In this document: piece after piece, positions 1 to 8,055 of the stretch
How the letters are laid out: the number at the start of each line of letters is the position of its first letter
Numbering within the stretch: position 1 is the stretch's first letter
Origin: Bradyrhizobium yuanmingense
GTDB lineage: Bacteria; Pseudomonadota; Alphaproteobacteria; Rhizobiales; Xanthobacteraceae
Length of the DNA: 64,000 nucleotides
Direction of reading: 5' to 3'
NCBI RefSeq assembly: GCF_900094575.1
Contig: NZ_FMAE01000009.1
Span: forward strand, 124,001-188,000
The notes under the pieces: model-generated
Databases searched by the model: none
Told to the model about the DNA's origin: nothing
What the model saw: only the letters and a program-made list of their open reading frames with translations
Made by a program: the position numbers and the translations under genes

Positions 1-963
1 CAATCTGCGCTCGCCACCCTAGCCCCTCCGCCCGAGCGCCGCGCCACCTTCGATCGGCTGTTCGACCTGCATTTCCGCGGCAGCGAGGCGATCGAGCGTG
101 CCGACGACGGCGAGGACGACGAGACCGTCCGTCTGCAGGAGGAAGGTCGCGGCGACGAGGAGCCCCTGCTCTCCGACGAGGCCAACGAGTCCGGCCTGAC
201 TGCATCGCGCACTGAGGCGCTGGTCGAGCGCCGCTTCGTGCAGCTATCCACGACCGATGCCCTCCGACGCCTGGCACGCGAGGCGCCGCGGCGCCTGCCA
301 CGGCGGCGCGGGCACCGCCGCATGCGGGCGCGCCGCGGCCCCTTTGCCGACCTCCGCCGCACCTTGCGCGACAGCGTCCGCAGCGACGGCGAGATCCTGC
401 GGCTCGGCCACATGAAACGGCGGCAACGGCCGCGCAAGGTGTTACTGCTGATCGACGTCTCCGGCTCGATGAAAAGCCGCACCGAGGAGAATATGAAGCT
501 TGCGCATACGCTGGTGCAGGCCGCGCCCAATGTCGAGGTCTTCACCTTCGGCACGCGTCTGACCCGTGTCACCCGCGCGCTGCGGCTGAAACGGCGCGAG
601 CAGGCGCTGAGCGCCGCGGCACATCTGGTCAGCGACTGGGACGGCGGCACTCGGATCGGCGACGCGCTGCAAGCGTTCCTGGCGGTCCCGCGGTTCGGCG
701 GCTACGCCCGCGGCGCCGCTGTGATCATCGTCTCCGACGGGCTCGAGCGCGGCGAGCCGGACGCCCTCCGCGACGCCGTCGCGAAACTGTCGCGGCGGGC
801 GTGGCGGCTGAGCTGGCTGACGCCGCTCGCGACAGGCCCCGCGTTCCGTCCGCAGACAGAAGCGCTGGTCGCGATCGAACGCTTCGTCGACGATCTCGTG
901 GACGGCGGGTCGAGCGCCTCGATCGTCGCCCACGTCCTGGCACTGGGAAGGAGAGCTGCGTGA
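1..963 (+). CDS. CoxE-like VWA-domain protein (5' end outside window)
   Basis: The reading frame is open from the first base, so the start lies upstream; 320 residues are visible. The N-terminal half is acidic then very Arg-rich. A von Willebrand A domain follows with an intact MIDAS: DVSGSM near residue 152, the conserved Thr in GGTRIG, and SDGLERG. This arrangement is typical of CoxE-type proteins, which act with a MoxR-type AAA+ ATPase (CoxD) in maturing molybdenum hydroxylases. No such ATPase is in the window; it may lie upstream. The stop overlaps the GTG of the next gene (GTGA), so the two are probably co-transcribed. The Mo-hydroxylase genes at 23-27 kb are a possible but distant client. 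Family confidence is good; the client enzyme is inference. Confidence 0.85.
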   Translation, partial: QSALATLAPPPERRATFDRLFDLHFRGSEAIERADDGEDDETVRLQEEGRGDEEPLLSDEANESGLTASRTEALVERRFVQLSTTDALRRLAREAPRRLPRRRGHRRMRARRGPFADLRRTLRDSVRSDGEILRLGHMKRRQRPRKVLLLIDVSGSMKSRTEENMKLAHTLVQAAPNVEVFTFGTRLTRVTRALRLKRREQALSAAAHLVSDWDGGTRIGDALQAFLAVPRFGGYARGAAVIIVSDGLERGEPDALRDAVAKLSRRAWRLSWLTPLATGPAFRPQTEALVAIERFVDDLVDGGSSASIVAHVLALGRRAA

Positions 964-1844
964 ACGATATTGTCGACGGCCATCATCACATCTGGCGGCA
1001 GGCCGACCTGCCCTGGCTGACCGGCCCCATGCAGCCCCGCATCTTCGGACCGTACGAGCCGATCCGGCGCGATTATCCGATCCAGGAATATCTCGACGAT
1101 CTCAAGGACAGCAGCGTCACCCGTTCCGTCTATGTGCAGACCAACTGGGCGCCCGAGCATTTCGAGGAGGAGACCGCCTGGGTGCAGCGCACCTCCGACG
1201 AGCATGGCTGGCCGCACGGCATCGTCGCTTACGCCAATTTTGCGGCCGAGGACGTCCGTCCGCAGCTCGACCGCCTCAAGCGTTATCCGCTGCTGCGCGG
1301 GGTGCGCATGCAGCTGCATTGGCACGAGAACCCGCTCTATCGCTTCGCGGCGCGTCCGGATCTCTGCGCCGACCCGACGATCCGTCGCAATGTCGCACGT
1401 CTTTCCGATTACGGCTGGAGCTTCGATTTGCAGGTGTTCACGCCGCAGATGCCGGATGCTGCGCAGCTGGCCGAATCCTGTCCCGGCGTGACCTTCATCC
1501 TCCAGCATGCCGGCATGCTCGAGGATCTCTCGCCGGCTGGACGGGCGGCCTGGCGCGCCGGGATGGCCCGGCTCGCGAGTTGTCCGAACGTGGTCTCGAA
1601 ACTATCCGGGCTCGGCACCTTCATCCATCGCAACGATCCCGCGCATATCGCCGCCGTGCTCACCGATACCGTCGCGATCTTCGGCGCCGAGCGCTGCCTG
1701 TTCGGCTCCAATTTTCCGATCGAGAAATTGTGGACCAGTTATCGCGAGCTCGTCGCAGCCTTTCGCGGCGCCGCCGCCCCGTTCAGTGCGGAGCAGCAGG
1801 ATGCGATCTTCAGGACGACGGCGACGCGCGTCTATCGGCTTTGA
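960..1844 (+). CDS. Amidohydrolase-2 (TIM-barrel) family hydrolase
   Basis: This is a 294-aa metal-dependent hydrolase of the amidohydrolase-2 type (COG3618-like), a group that contains sugar and dicarboxylate lactonases. The N-terminal metal motif DGHHHIW is at residues 6-12. A later His is in LQHAGM, and the C-terminal strand motif reads FGSNFP. In many relatives the last motif is GSDxP with Asp as catalytic base, so the Asn here is notable. GTG at 960 was chosen because it overlaps the upstream stop and puts the HxH motif at the N terminus; a longer in-frame extension overlaps the VWA gene. The next gene is a lactonase-type MBL protein and the one after it contains an SMP-30 lactonase domain, so several steps may act on lactone-like intermediates. 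Confidence 0.85.
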   Translation: MNDIVDGHHHIWRQADLPWLTGPMQPRIFGPYEPIRRDYPIQEYLDDLKDSSVTRSVYVQTNWAPEHFEEETAWVQRTSDEHGWPHGIVAYANFAAEDVRPQLDRLKRYPLLRGVRMQLHWHENPLYRFAARPDLCADPTIRRNVARLSDYGWSFDLQVFTPQMPDAAQLAESCPGVTFILQHAGMLEDLSPAGRAAWRAGMARLASCPNVVSKLSGLGTFIHRNDPAHIAAVLTDTVAIFGAERCLFGSNFPIEKLWTSYRELVAAFRGAAAPFSAEQQDAIFRTTATRVYRL

Positions 1845-1874
1845 CAGACAAGAAACGAGACGGGAGGGAAACGA

Positions 1875-2723
1875 ATGGCGCTGGAGATCAAGATCCTGGA
1901 CTACGGCGATATCGAGCTGGAATCGAGCTTCCTGGTGCTCGGCCGCGACTGCGGCCGCACCCGCCGCGTCCTCACGCTCGGCTTTTTGATCCTCGGTGGC
2001 AAATATCCTGTTGTCGTCGACACCGGCTATCGCTCCAACCAGATCATGGAGACGCTGGGCATGCGCGGGCTCCAGTATCATGAGAACATGATCGAGAACC
2101 AGCTCGCGCGCCACGGCGTTCGCATGGGCGACGTTCGCTTCGTCTGCCACACGCATTTGCATATCGACCATGCCGGCAAGGACGACCTGTTTCCGATGAA
2201 CACGACCGTCGTGCTCAACCGCAAGGAGCTCGAATATTCCGTCTCCGGCCTGATGCATCCGCAATATCCCGCGCCAGACATCAAGCACCTGATCGACCGG
2301 CTGCATACCAAGAGCGCGCTGCGCTTCCTGGACCTCGAGATCACCGGGCCGATCGAGCTGATGCCCGGCGTCTATTGCGACGCCGCCAACGCGCACACCG
2401 AGGGCTCGATGAACATCATCGTCGAGACCGCCGACGGCATCGCCACCATCTGCGGCGACGTGATCTACGACTTCAACGACCAGATCGTCACGCCCTTCCA
2501 TGAGATCCACGATTGGGAGCCGCGTACCACCGGCAACCATGGCACCACCAAGCGCGCGGAAAAGGCGGCGATCAAAAAGCTGCTGAGCAGCTCGCGTTAC
2601 CTGCTCCCGGTCCACGACCGTCCCGCCAAGATCGAAGGCGGCAATGTCGTGGGGCGTCTGCACGATCAAGTCCCTGGCCCGATCGTGCAGTCGCTGCCCG
2701 AGCGCAACTGGTTCCCGGCTTGA
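1875..2723 (+). CDS. MBL-fold hydrolase, N-acyl homoserine lactonase-like
   Basis: This is a 282-aa metallo-beta-lactamase-fold protein. The zinc motif HTHLHIDHAG is at about residues 93-102. Further ligands are seen in NAHTEGS, CGDVIYDF and PVHDRP, so the dinuclear site looks complete. Length and motif order match the lactonase family that includes N-acyl homoserine lactonases, but the substrate cannot be read from sequence. Its position between two other lactonase/hydrolase genes suggests a catabolic lactone at least as much as quorum quenching. A GGAGGG ribosome site lies upstream of ATG 1875. No signal peptide is seen. Confidence 0.85.
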   Translation: MALEIKILDYGDIELESSFLVLGRDCGRTRRVLTLGFLILGGKYPVVVDTGYRSNQIMETLGMRGLQYHENMIENQLARHGVRMGDVRFVCHTHLHIDHAGKDDLFPMNTTVVLNRKELEYSVSGLMHPQYPAPDIKHLIDRLHTKSALRFLDLEITGPIELMPGVYCDAANAHTEGSMNIIVETADGIATICGDVIYDFNDQIVTPFHEIHDWEPRTTGNHGTTKRAEKAAIKKLLSSSRYLLPVHDRPAKIEGGNVVGRLHDQVPGPIVQSLPERNWFPA

Positions 2724-2742
2724 CGTTGTCGAGGATCGACCG

Positions 2743-4317
2743 ATGACGCATGTGACGTTGCGAAGCGAGTTCGAAACCCTGATCGACCCCTATGCGCCGG
2801 TCGCACAGATCGGCACCGGCTTCGACTTCACGGAAGGGCCGATCTGGCATCCGGTCGATCATTATCTGCTGTTCTCGGACATGCCGGCCGACGTGCGGCG
2901 GCGCTGGGATGCGCGGCGCGGGGTCGTCGAGGTCAAACGCCCGTCGAACAAATGCAACGGCATGACCTATGACGCCGAGCTCAATTTGATCGTCTGCGAG
3001 CACGCGACCTCGTCGCTGATCCGCGAACGCCCGGACGGACGGCGCGAGGTGCTGGCCTCGCATTTCGGCGGCCAGGAGCTCAACAGCCCGAACGACGTCT
3101 GCGTGCACTCATCCGGCGCGATCTATTTCTCCGATCCATGGTATGGCCGCATGCCGGTCTATGGCGTCGAACGGCCGCGCCAGCTCGGCTTCCAGGGCGT
3201 CTACCGCGTCGTGCCGGGCGGCGAGCCGAAGCTCGTGGTCGAGCGCAATCTGTTCGACCAGCCGAACGGGTTGTGCTTCTCGCCGGACGAGAGGCTGCTC
3301 TATGTCAACGACACCGTGCAAGCCCTGATCCGCGTGTTCGACGTCAACAGCGATGGTTCGCTGTCCAATGCGCGCGTGTTTGCGAGCGGCATCAAGTCCG
3401 AGCTCGAGCTCGGTCTGCCCGACGGCATGAAGTGCGATCAGCACGGCAATGTCTGGGTCACCGCGCCCGGCGGCGTCTGGGTCTATTCGCCGCGCGGCGA
3501 ACTGCTCGGCAAGGTCCGCGTGCCGGAGCTGGTCGCCAACCTCGCCTGGGGCGGGCCGGATTTCCGCACGCTCTATCTCACCTCGACGCACTCGGTGTAT
3601 GCGATCCCGACCCGGGTCGGCCCGCGGCATGAGCCCTATATGAGCGGCCGGCGCGCTGGCGGCGGAACAAGCCCGGGCTCATCGCCAGCCGCACCTATTC
3701 TGACCGAGGGCGAGATGCGGCTCGATCCGCAACGCTGCGCCATGATCATTCAGGATCTCCAGAACGACGTCATCATGGACGGCGGGGCTTTCGCCGAGTC
3801 GGGCGCGCCGGGTCACGCCAAGCAGCAGCATGTCGTGGAGAATGTGCGGCGCCTGGCGGAAGCCGCCCGCGCCCGCGGCGTCACCATCATCCATGTCTGG
3901 TTCGTGGTCGAGCCCGGCGCGCCCGGCGTCACGCTGAACGCTCCGTTGTTCGAGGTCCTGGTCGACAGCAAGGCGATGGTGCGCGGGAGCTGGGGTGCGG
4001 CCCCGGTTTCAGGCCTCGAGCCCCGGCCCGGCGATTTCGTGGTCGAGAAGATGCGGATGAGCGCCTGGGAAGGCACGCGGCTGGAGACGATCCTGAAAGC
4101 GACCGGCCGCGACATGATCATCAATACCGGCGCCTGGACCAACATGTCGATCGAGCACACGGCGCGGACCGGCGCCGACAAGGGCTATTTCATGATCGTG
4201 CCCGAGGATTGCTGCTCGACCATGAATGCCGACTGGCACAATGCCTCGATCAACTTCGCCATGCAGAACGTCGCGGTCGTGACCAGGGCCGATGCCGTGA
4301 TCAGAGCGCTGGGATGA
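2743..4317 (+). CDS. Fusion: SMP-30/gluconolactonase + isochorismatase-like hydrolase
   Basis: This 524-aa protein has two domains. Residues 1 to about 305 form an SMP-30/gluconolactonase propeller with the expected metal ligands: Glu in FTEGPIW, Asn in QPNGLCFSP and Asp in LPDGMKCD. Residues 325-524 form an isochorismatase-like fold with Asp in IIQDLQNDV and Lys in VVEKMRM. The nucleophile position reads GAWTNMSIEHTAR, so Ser replaces the usual Cys. Family members with a changed Cys can be vinyl-ether hydrolases (isochorismatases) rather than amidases. A Gly/Ser/Pro-rich linker joins the domains. An in-frame ATG at 3715 (MRLDPQRC) resembles the start of a stand-alone hydrolase, so internal initiation or an ancestral two-gene arrangement is possible. 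ATG 2743 was chosen over an earlier in-frame start inside the MBL gene. Confidence 0.85.
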   Translation: MTHVTLRSEFETLIDPYAPVAQIGTGFDFTEGPIWHPVDHYLLFSDMPADVRRRWDARRGVVEVKRPSNKCNGMTYDAELNLIVCEHATSSLIRERPDGRREVLASHFGGQELNSPNDVCVHSSGAIYFSDPWYGRMPVYGVERPRQLGFQGVYRVVPGGEPKLVVERNLFDQPNGLCFSPDERLLYVNDTVQALIRVFDVNSDGSLSNARVFASGIKSELELGLPDGMKCDQHGNVWVTAPGGVWVYSPRGELLGKVRVPELVANLAWGGPDFRTLYLTSTHSVYAIPTRVGPRHEPYMSGRRAGGGTSPGSSPAAPILTEGEMRLDPQRCAMIIQDLQNDVIMDGGAFAESGAPGHAKQQHVVENVRRLAEAARARGVTIIHVWFVVEPGAPGVTLNAPLFEVLVDSKAMVRGSWGAAPVSGLEPRPGDFVVEKMRMSAWEGTRLETILKATGRDMIINTGAWTNMSIEHTARTGADKGYFMIVPEDCCSTMNADWHNASINFAMQNVAVVTRADAVIRALG

Positions 4318-4320
4318 GCT

Positions 4321-4947
4321 GTGGCAAAGCTCCTGCACTTGTCCTGCTCGCCGCGCGCCGAGGCCGAATCGACAGCCGGCGCGCGGGTCTTTCTCGATGG
4401 CTTCCGCCAGGCCCGGCCGGATTGGGACATTGATGTCGTGGACATCTGGCGTGAACGGATGCCGGAATTCACAGGTCCGATTGTCGAGGCCAAATACGCG
4501 CGCATGAAGGCTCAGGTCTTCACCGATGCGCAGCGCGACAGCTTTGCCGAGGCCGAGCGAATGGCGCTACGCTTCTCGCTCGCCGATCGCGTGCTGATCT
4601 CGACCCCGATGTGGAACTTCGGCCTTCCCTACAAGCTCAAGCAGTGGTTCGACATCATTGTCCAGCCCGGCCTCACCTTTCGGTTTGATCCGTCGCAGGG
4701 ATATCTGCCGCTGCTCAAGGACCGGCCGACGCTGGTGATCATCGCCAGCGGCAGCGATTTTGCCACCGGCATGAACCGCGGCCGTATCGACATGGCAACG
4801 CCCTACTTACGGGAGATCCTGCGCTTCATCGGGATCAGCAATGTCCGCTTCGTCCTGATCGGTCCAACCACGGGACCACAAGCGCCGATCGATGCCGCCC
4901 GCGAACGGGCCCATCAACGTCTCGCTGCAATGGCCGCGACCTTCTGA
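4321..4947 (+). CDS. FMN-dependent azoreductase/quinone reductase family protein
   Basis: This 208-aa flavodoxin-fold protein resembles AzoR-type FMN-dependent NADH:quinone oxidoreductases. The early SCSPRAEAEST segment fits the FMN-phosphate loop, and the diagnostic TPMWNFGLPYKLKQW motif sits near residue 97. The start is GTG at 4321, three bases after the previous stop, so it closes the plus-strand operon that begins upstream of the window. The role in this catabolic gene set is not evident; reduction of a quinone or azo compound, or redox protection, are both possible. The gene ends 27 bp before the convergent dihydropyrimidinase gene. Confidence 0.82.
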   Translation: MAKLLHLSCSPRAEAESTAGARVFLDGFRQARPDWDIDVVDIWRERMPEFTGPIVEAKYARMKAQVFTDAQRDSFAEAERMALRFSLADRVLISTPMWNFGLPYKLKQWFDIIVQPGLTFRFDPSQGYLPLLKDRPTLVIIASGSDFATGMNRGRIDMATPYLREILRFIGISNVRFVLIGPTTGPQAPIDAARERAHQRLAAMAATF

Positions 4948-4974
4948 AGCGCGATGGCGGCGTGTCGAGCCGGA

Positions 4975-6399
4975 TCAGATCAGGCTCGACTTGCCCCGGC
5001 TCAGCACCTGGCCTGCGCCTTTGGCGCCGACGATCCGGCCCTCGCTGCAGACCACCTCTCCCCTCGCGATCGTCGTCACCGGCCATCCCGTAACCTCGAA
5101 ACCTTCCCAGGGCGTGTAATCCGCGCCGTGATGCAGATCGGCCTGCCGGATCGGCTTCTTCAACTTGGGATCCCAGAGAACGATGTCGGCATCGAAGCCG
5201 ACGCCGATCGAGCCCTTCCGGGGATAGAGACCGTAGATGCGGGCGTGGTTGGTCGCGGTCAGCTCGACGAACTTCTGCAGGGTGATGCGGCCCTTCGAGA
5301 CGCCTTCGGAGAACAGGATCGGCAGCCGCGTCTCGACGCCGGGGATGCCGTTCGGCACCCAGCGGAACGAGGTACGGGCGTTCGGCGTCAGCTTGCCCTT
5401 GGGATCATCGTAGCGGAACGGGCAGTGATCGGACGAGAAGGTCTGGAACACGCCCGACGTAATGCCCTCCCAGATCGCCTCCTGGCTCTCGACATCGCGC
5501 GGCGGCGGCGAGCAGACGTATTTCGCGCCCGTAATGTCCATGTTGAGGCCCTTCATGTCGTCGGCCGTCAGCGTGATGTATTGCGGGCAGGTCTCGGCAT
5601 GAACGGGCAGACCGCGCTGCTGCGCCCAGCGTACCTGCTCCATCGCCTCGCGTCCGGAGACGTGCACGATCATGATGGGAACGCCGATCACCTCGGCATG
5701 GCTGATGGCCCGGTGCGTCGCCTCGCGCTCGACCGCCTGCGGCCGCGAGGTGCCGTGATAATACGGCGCGATATGACCTTCGCGCTCCAGCTTGCTGGTC
5801 AGGAAACGGATGGCGTCGTAGCCCTCGCAATGGACCATGACCAGCGCCTCCTCGCGGCGCGCGACCTCGAACACTTCGAGCAGCTGCTTGTCGCTGAGCA
5901 CGAGGTCGTCATAGGTCATGAACACCTTGAACGAGGTGTAGCCGTCCTTGACCAGCGCCGGCAGCTCCTGCCCGAGCACCACGGCAGTCGGATCGGAGAT
6001 GATGAGATGGAAGGCCGTATCGATGTAGCACTCACCTTCGGCGAGCTTGCGATAGTTCTCGACACAGCTGCGCAGCGAGGTGCCTTTCTCCTGCAGCGCA
6101 AAGGGCAGCACCATGGTGTTGCCGCCGGCTGCGGCTGCGCGCGTCGCCGAGGCAAAATCGTCGGCCATCACCACGTCGGGGCCCGAGGGCTGGGAAATAT
6201 GGACGTGGCTGTCGATGCCGCCCGGCAGCGCCAATAGGCCCGACGCATCGATCTCGCGCGCTGCGCCCGCGATGCTATCGGCGATGCTGACGATGCGGCC
6301 GTCGCGAATGCCGATATCGGCGCGAAACTCGTCGCTGGCCGTCACGATGGTGCCGCCGCGGATGGCGAGGTCGAGCTGCGTCACTGATGTCTCCGTCAC
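4975..6399 (-). CDS. hydA: Dihydropyrimidinase / D-hydantoinase
   Basis: This is a 474-aa cyclic amidohydrolase. Metal-site features are complete: DSHVHI, the carboxylated-Lys region YTSFKVFMTYDD, HCEGYD, HVSG and SSDHCPF. These define the dihydropyrimidinase/hydantoinase family, which opens 5,6-dihydropyrimidine or 5-substituted hydantoin rings to N-carbamoyl amino acids. GTG 6399 was chosen because it overlaps the upstream stop (GTGA) and gives the usual short N terminus; a GTG at 6384 is the alternative. Its partners are two Asp/Glu-racemase-superfamily genes and amidases. That context fits a hydantoin pathway (racemase, hydantoinase, carbamoylase/amidase) or pyrimidine catabolism. No dihydropyrimidine dehydrogenase or recognisable carbamoylase is in the window. 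Confidence 0.93.
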   Translation of the reverse strand: MTETSVTQLDLAIRGGTIVTASDEFRADIGIRDGRIVSIADSIAGAAREIDASGLLALPGGIDSHVHISQPSGPDVVMADDFASATRAAAAGGNTMVLPFALQEKGTSLRSCVENYRKLAEGECYIDTAFHLIISDPTAVVLGQELPALVKDGYTSFKVFMTYDDLVLSDKQLLEVFEVARREEALVMVHCEGYDAIRFLTSKLEREGHIAPYYHGTSRPQAVEREATHRAISHAEVIGVPIMIVHVSGREAMEQVRWAQQRGLPVHAETCPQYITLTADDMKGLNMDITGAKYVCSPPPRDVESQEAIWEGITSGVFQTFSSDHCPFRYDDPKGKLTPNARTSFRWVPNGIPGVETRLPILFSEGVSKGRITLQKFVELTATNHARIYGLYPRKGSIGVGFDADIVLWDPKLKKPIRQADLHHGADYTPWEGFEVTGWPVTTIARGEVVCSEGRIVGAKGAGQVLSRGKSSLI

Positions 6400-7136
6400 C
6401 TGATATTTGGCATTGTCTGGAAGATCCGTCCCCATTGCGCAAGGGCCGTCACATCGCCGCCGGCGAGGCAGAGGGTCCGCCACAGCGTCACCGCGACCGA
6501 ATCGAGCACGGCGATATCCAGCTCCCGCTCCAGCGTGGCCGCAAGCGCCGCACCATCGAGATTGGTGCAGAGGATGACGATCGCGTCAGTCCCCTCCGCC
6601 GCCACGGCGCGGATCATATCCGTGATCGTCGACGGCGCGACTTCGCCAAAGGAAAAGTTGTCGCGCAAGCCGAGATGCCGCTCGGCATGCGGGGCGATCC
6701 CCTCCTCAGCCCAGACGTCGGCAATGCGCCGCTGCACGTCGTCGGTATAGGGCGAGACCAGGCCGACGCGCCTGGCGCCGAGCGCGCAGGCGGCATCGAT
6801 GCAGGCCAGGGTCGATGTCGTTGCCGGCACATTTGTGCGGGCCGTGATCGCCTCGCACAGGCTGCGGTCGCGGCCGATGCCGAGCCAGCTTGCGGACGTT
6901 CCGTTCCAGGCGATCGCGTCGACCTTGGCATCGGCCAGCAGATCTGCCGCCGGCAACATCACCGAGGCATCGAACTGGCTCAGCGCGGCGGCATCGAGCG
7001 CGATCTGGGTGACGCGGAAGCGAGAGAAATGCGCGGTGACGCCGGGGGTGCCCGCCAGCATGGCGCTGGTGACGGGCTCGAGCACCGAGTTGGAGGACGG
7101 CGTGATCATGCCGAGGCGCTTGCGCATGGCTGACAT
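6396..7136 (-). CDS. Asp/Glu racemase-superfamily protein, AMDase/maleate-isomerase-like
   Basis: This 246-aa protein opens with RLGMITPSSNSVLEP, the PSSNxxxEP signature of maleate cis-trans isomerase relatives. The second active-site Cys is present in ILCTNLDG (about residue 190). At the first Cys position the sequence is WNGTSASW, so Gly replaces Cys. The Gly-Thr-Ser plus single-Cys pattern is that of arylmalonate decarboxylase, whereas racemases and maleate isomerases carry two cysteines. A cofactor-free decarboxylase or a one-base isomerase is therefore more likely than a racemase. It is translationally coupled to the downstream hydantoinase and diverges from the GntR regulator, which probably controls both. 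The start is ATG 7136 (MSAMRKR). Confidence 0.8.
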   Translation of the reverse strand: MSAMRKRLGMITPSSNSVLEPVTSAMLAGTPGVTAHFSRFRVTQIALDAAALSQFDASVMLPAADLLADAKVDAIAWNGTSASWLGIGRDRSLCEAITARTNVPATTSTLACIDAACALGARRVGLVSPYTDDVQRRIADVWAEEGIAPHAERHLGLRDNFSFGEVAPSTITDMIRAVAAEGTDAIVILCTNLDGAALAATLERELDIAVLDSVAVTLWRTLCLAGGDVTALAQWGRIFQTMPNIR

Positions 7137-7342
7137 CGATCACAGTCGCTCCGTTGCCGCAGGGAGCATCAAACGCTCCCTCGAAACGATCATCGGCATC
7201 CCCGGCGCCGTGCGCAACCCGCAATTTGCATACTGCATACAATTTGTTCGATATGCATTTGTTTTACGCCACATACGTCGCCTATTTGAGCATCGCGTTC
7301 GGCTCGGTATGGCTAGGATGAGTTGCAAGCAGGAAGCCTCGC
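7137..7342. promoter_or_regulatory. Divergent promoter region of the hydantoinase operon and GntR gene
   Basis: This 206-bp space between divergent genes has a clearly AT-richer middle (about 7220-7290) than its surroundings. It should hold promoters for both directions. I could not assign convincing -35/-10 pairs. A short TGCATAC direct repeat and the partial dyad listed separately are the only clear structure. Confidence 0.5.
7226..7242. promoter_or_regulatory. Candidate GntR operator
   Basis: The sequence TTGCATACTGCATACAA is a partial dyad (TTGnATnCnGnATnCAA). It lies in the AT-rich centre of the divergent intergenic region. GntR/FCD regulators usually bind short palindromes of this size near their own promoter. 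The assignment rests on position and symmetry only. Confidence 0.4.
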
Positions 7343-8053
7343 GTGCAGCAAAAATCCGAAACGAACCCGGCGCGAAAGTCGCCCAAGCTCAAGCGGATGG
7401 GCCTGCATGAGCGCGCCGCCGCGCGGATGCGGACGATGATCATTCGCGGCGAGCTGCCGCCGGGCTCGCAGACTCAGGAGACCAAGCTGTCGAAGGAGCT
7501 CGGCGTGTCGCGCACGCCCTTGCGCGAGGCGATGAAGGTGCTGGCGGCGGAGGGCTTGATCGAGCTGCGTCCGAACCGCAGCCCGCGCATTGCCGATATC
7601 GCGGTCGACGGCATCTCGGAATTGTTCGAGGCGCTCGCCGGGATCGAGCGGCTCGCCGCCGAGCTCGCCGCGGAACGCGCCACCGAGCGCGATCTCGTCC
7701 GCCTACGCACGCTGCAGACCCGGATGGAGGGTCATCACCGCAGCGGCAAGCTCGACGATTATTTCGCGATCAACGGCGAAATCCACAACGCCATCGTCCG
7801 CATGGCCCGCAACACCCCGCTGCGCGAGGCGCACGAGACGCTGATCTCGCGTGCCGAACGTGCGCGTTATCTCGCGCTCGGCGCCGACAGGCGCTGGAGC
7901 AATTCGGTCGACGAGCACGCCGACATCCTGGCTGCGCTCGAAGCGCGCGACGGCGAAGCGGCCGGCCGGCTGCTCGGCGCGCACGTCGCGCGGACCGGCA
8001 CGGCGCTGCTGGAAGTCCTCGCCGCCTCTCAGGCCAAGCGGCCGGCGGCGTGA
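7343..8053 (+). CDS. GntR-family (FCD) transcriptional regulator
   Basis: This 236-aa regulator has an N-terminal winged helix: residues 20-85 include GELPPGSQTQETKLSKELG and VSRTPLREAMKVLAAEGL. An all-helical FCD ligand-binding domain follows, with FAINGEIHNAIVRMA and the conserved DEHADILAAL near the C terminus. The start is GTG 7343. Its stop overlaps the next gene. The divergent hydantoinase operon and the downstream racemase-like gene are the likely targets. Effectors of FCD regulators are usually small carboxylic acids, consistent with control of a catabolic pathway. Confidence 0.92.
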   Translation: MQQKSETNPARKSPKLKRMGLHERAAARMRTMIIRGELPPGSQTQETKLSKELGVSRTPLREAMKVLAAEGLIELRPNRSPRIADIAVDGISELFEALAGIERLAAELAAERATERDLVRLRTLQTRMEGHHRSGKLDDYFAINGEIHNAIVRMARNTPLREAHETLISRAERARYLALGADRRWSNSVDEHADILAALEARDGEAAGRLLGAHVARTGTALLEVLAASQAKRPAA

Positions 8054-8055
8054 TC

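Noticed and set aside
4954..6237. Plus-strand open frame of 427 codons opposite the hydantoinase gene
   Set aside because: The hydantoinase on the minus strand carries every metal-site motif; the plus frame has none.
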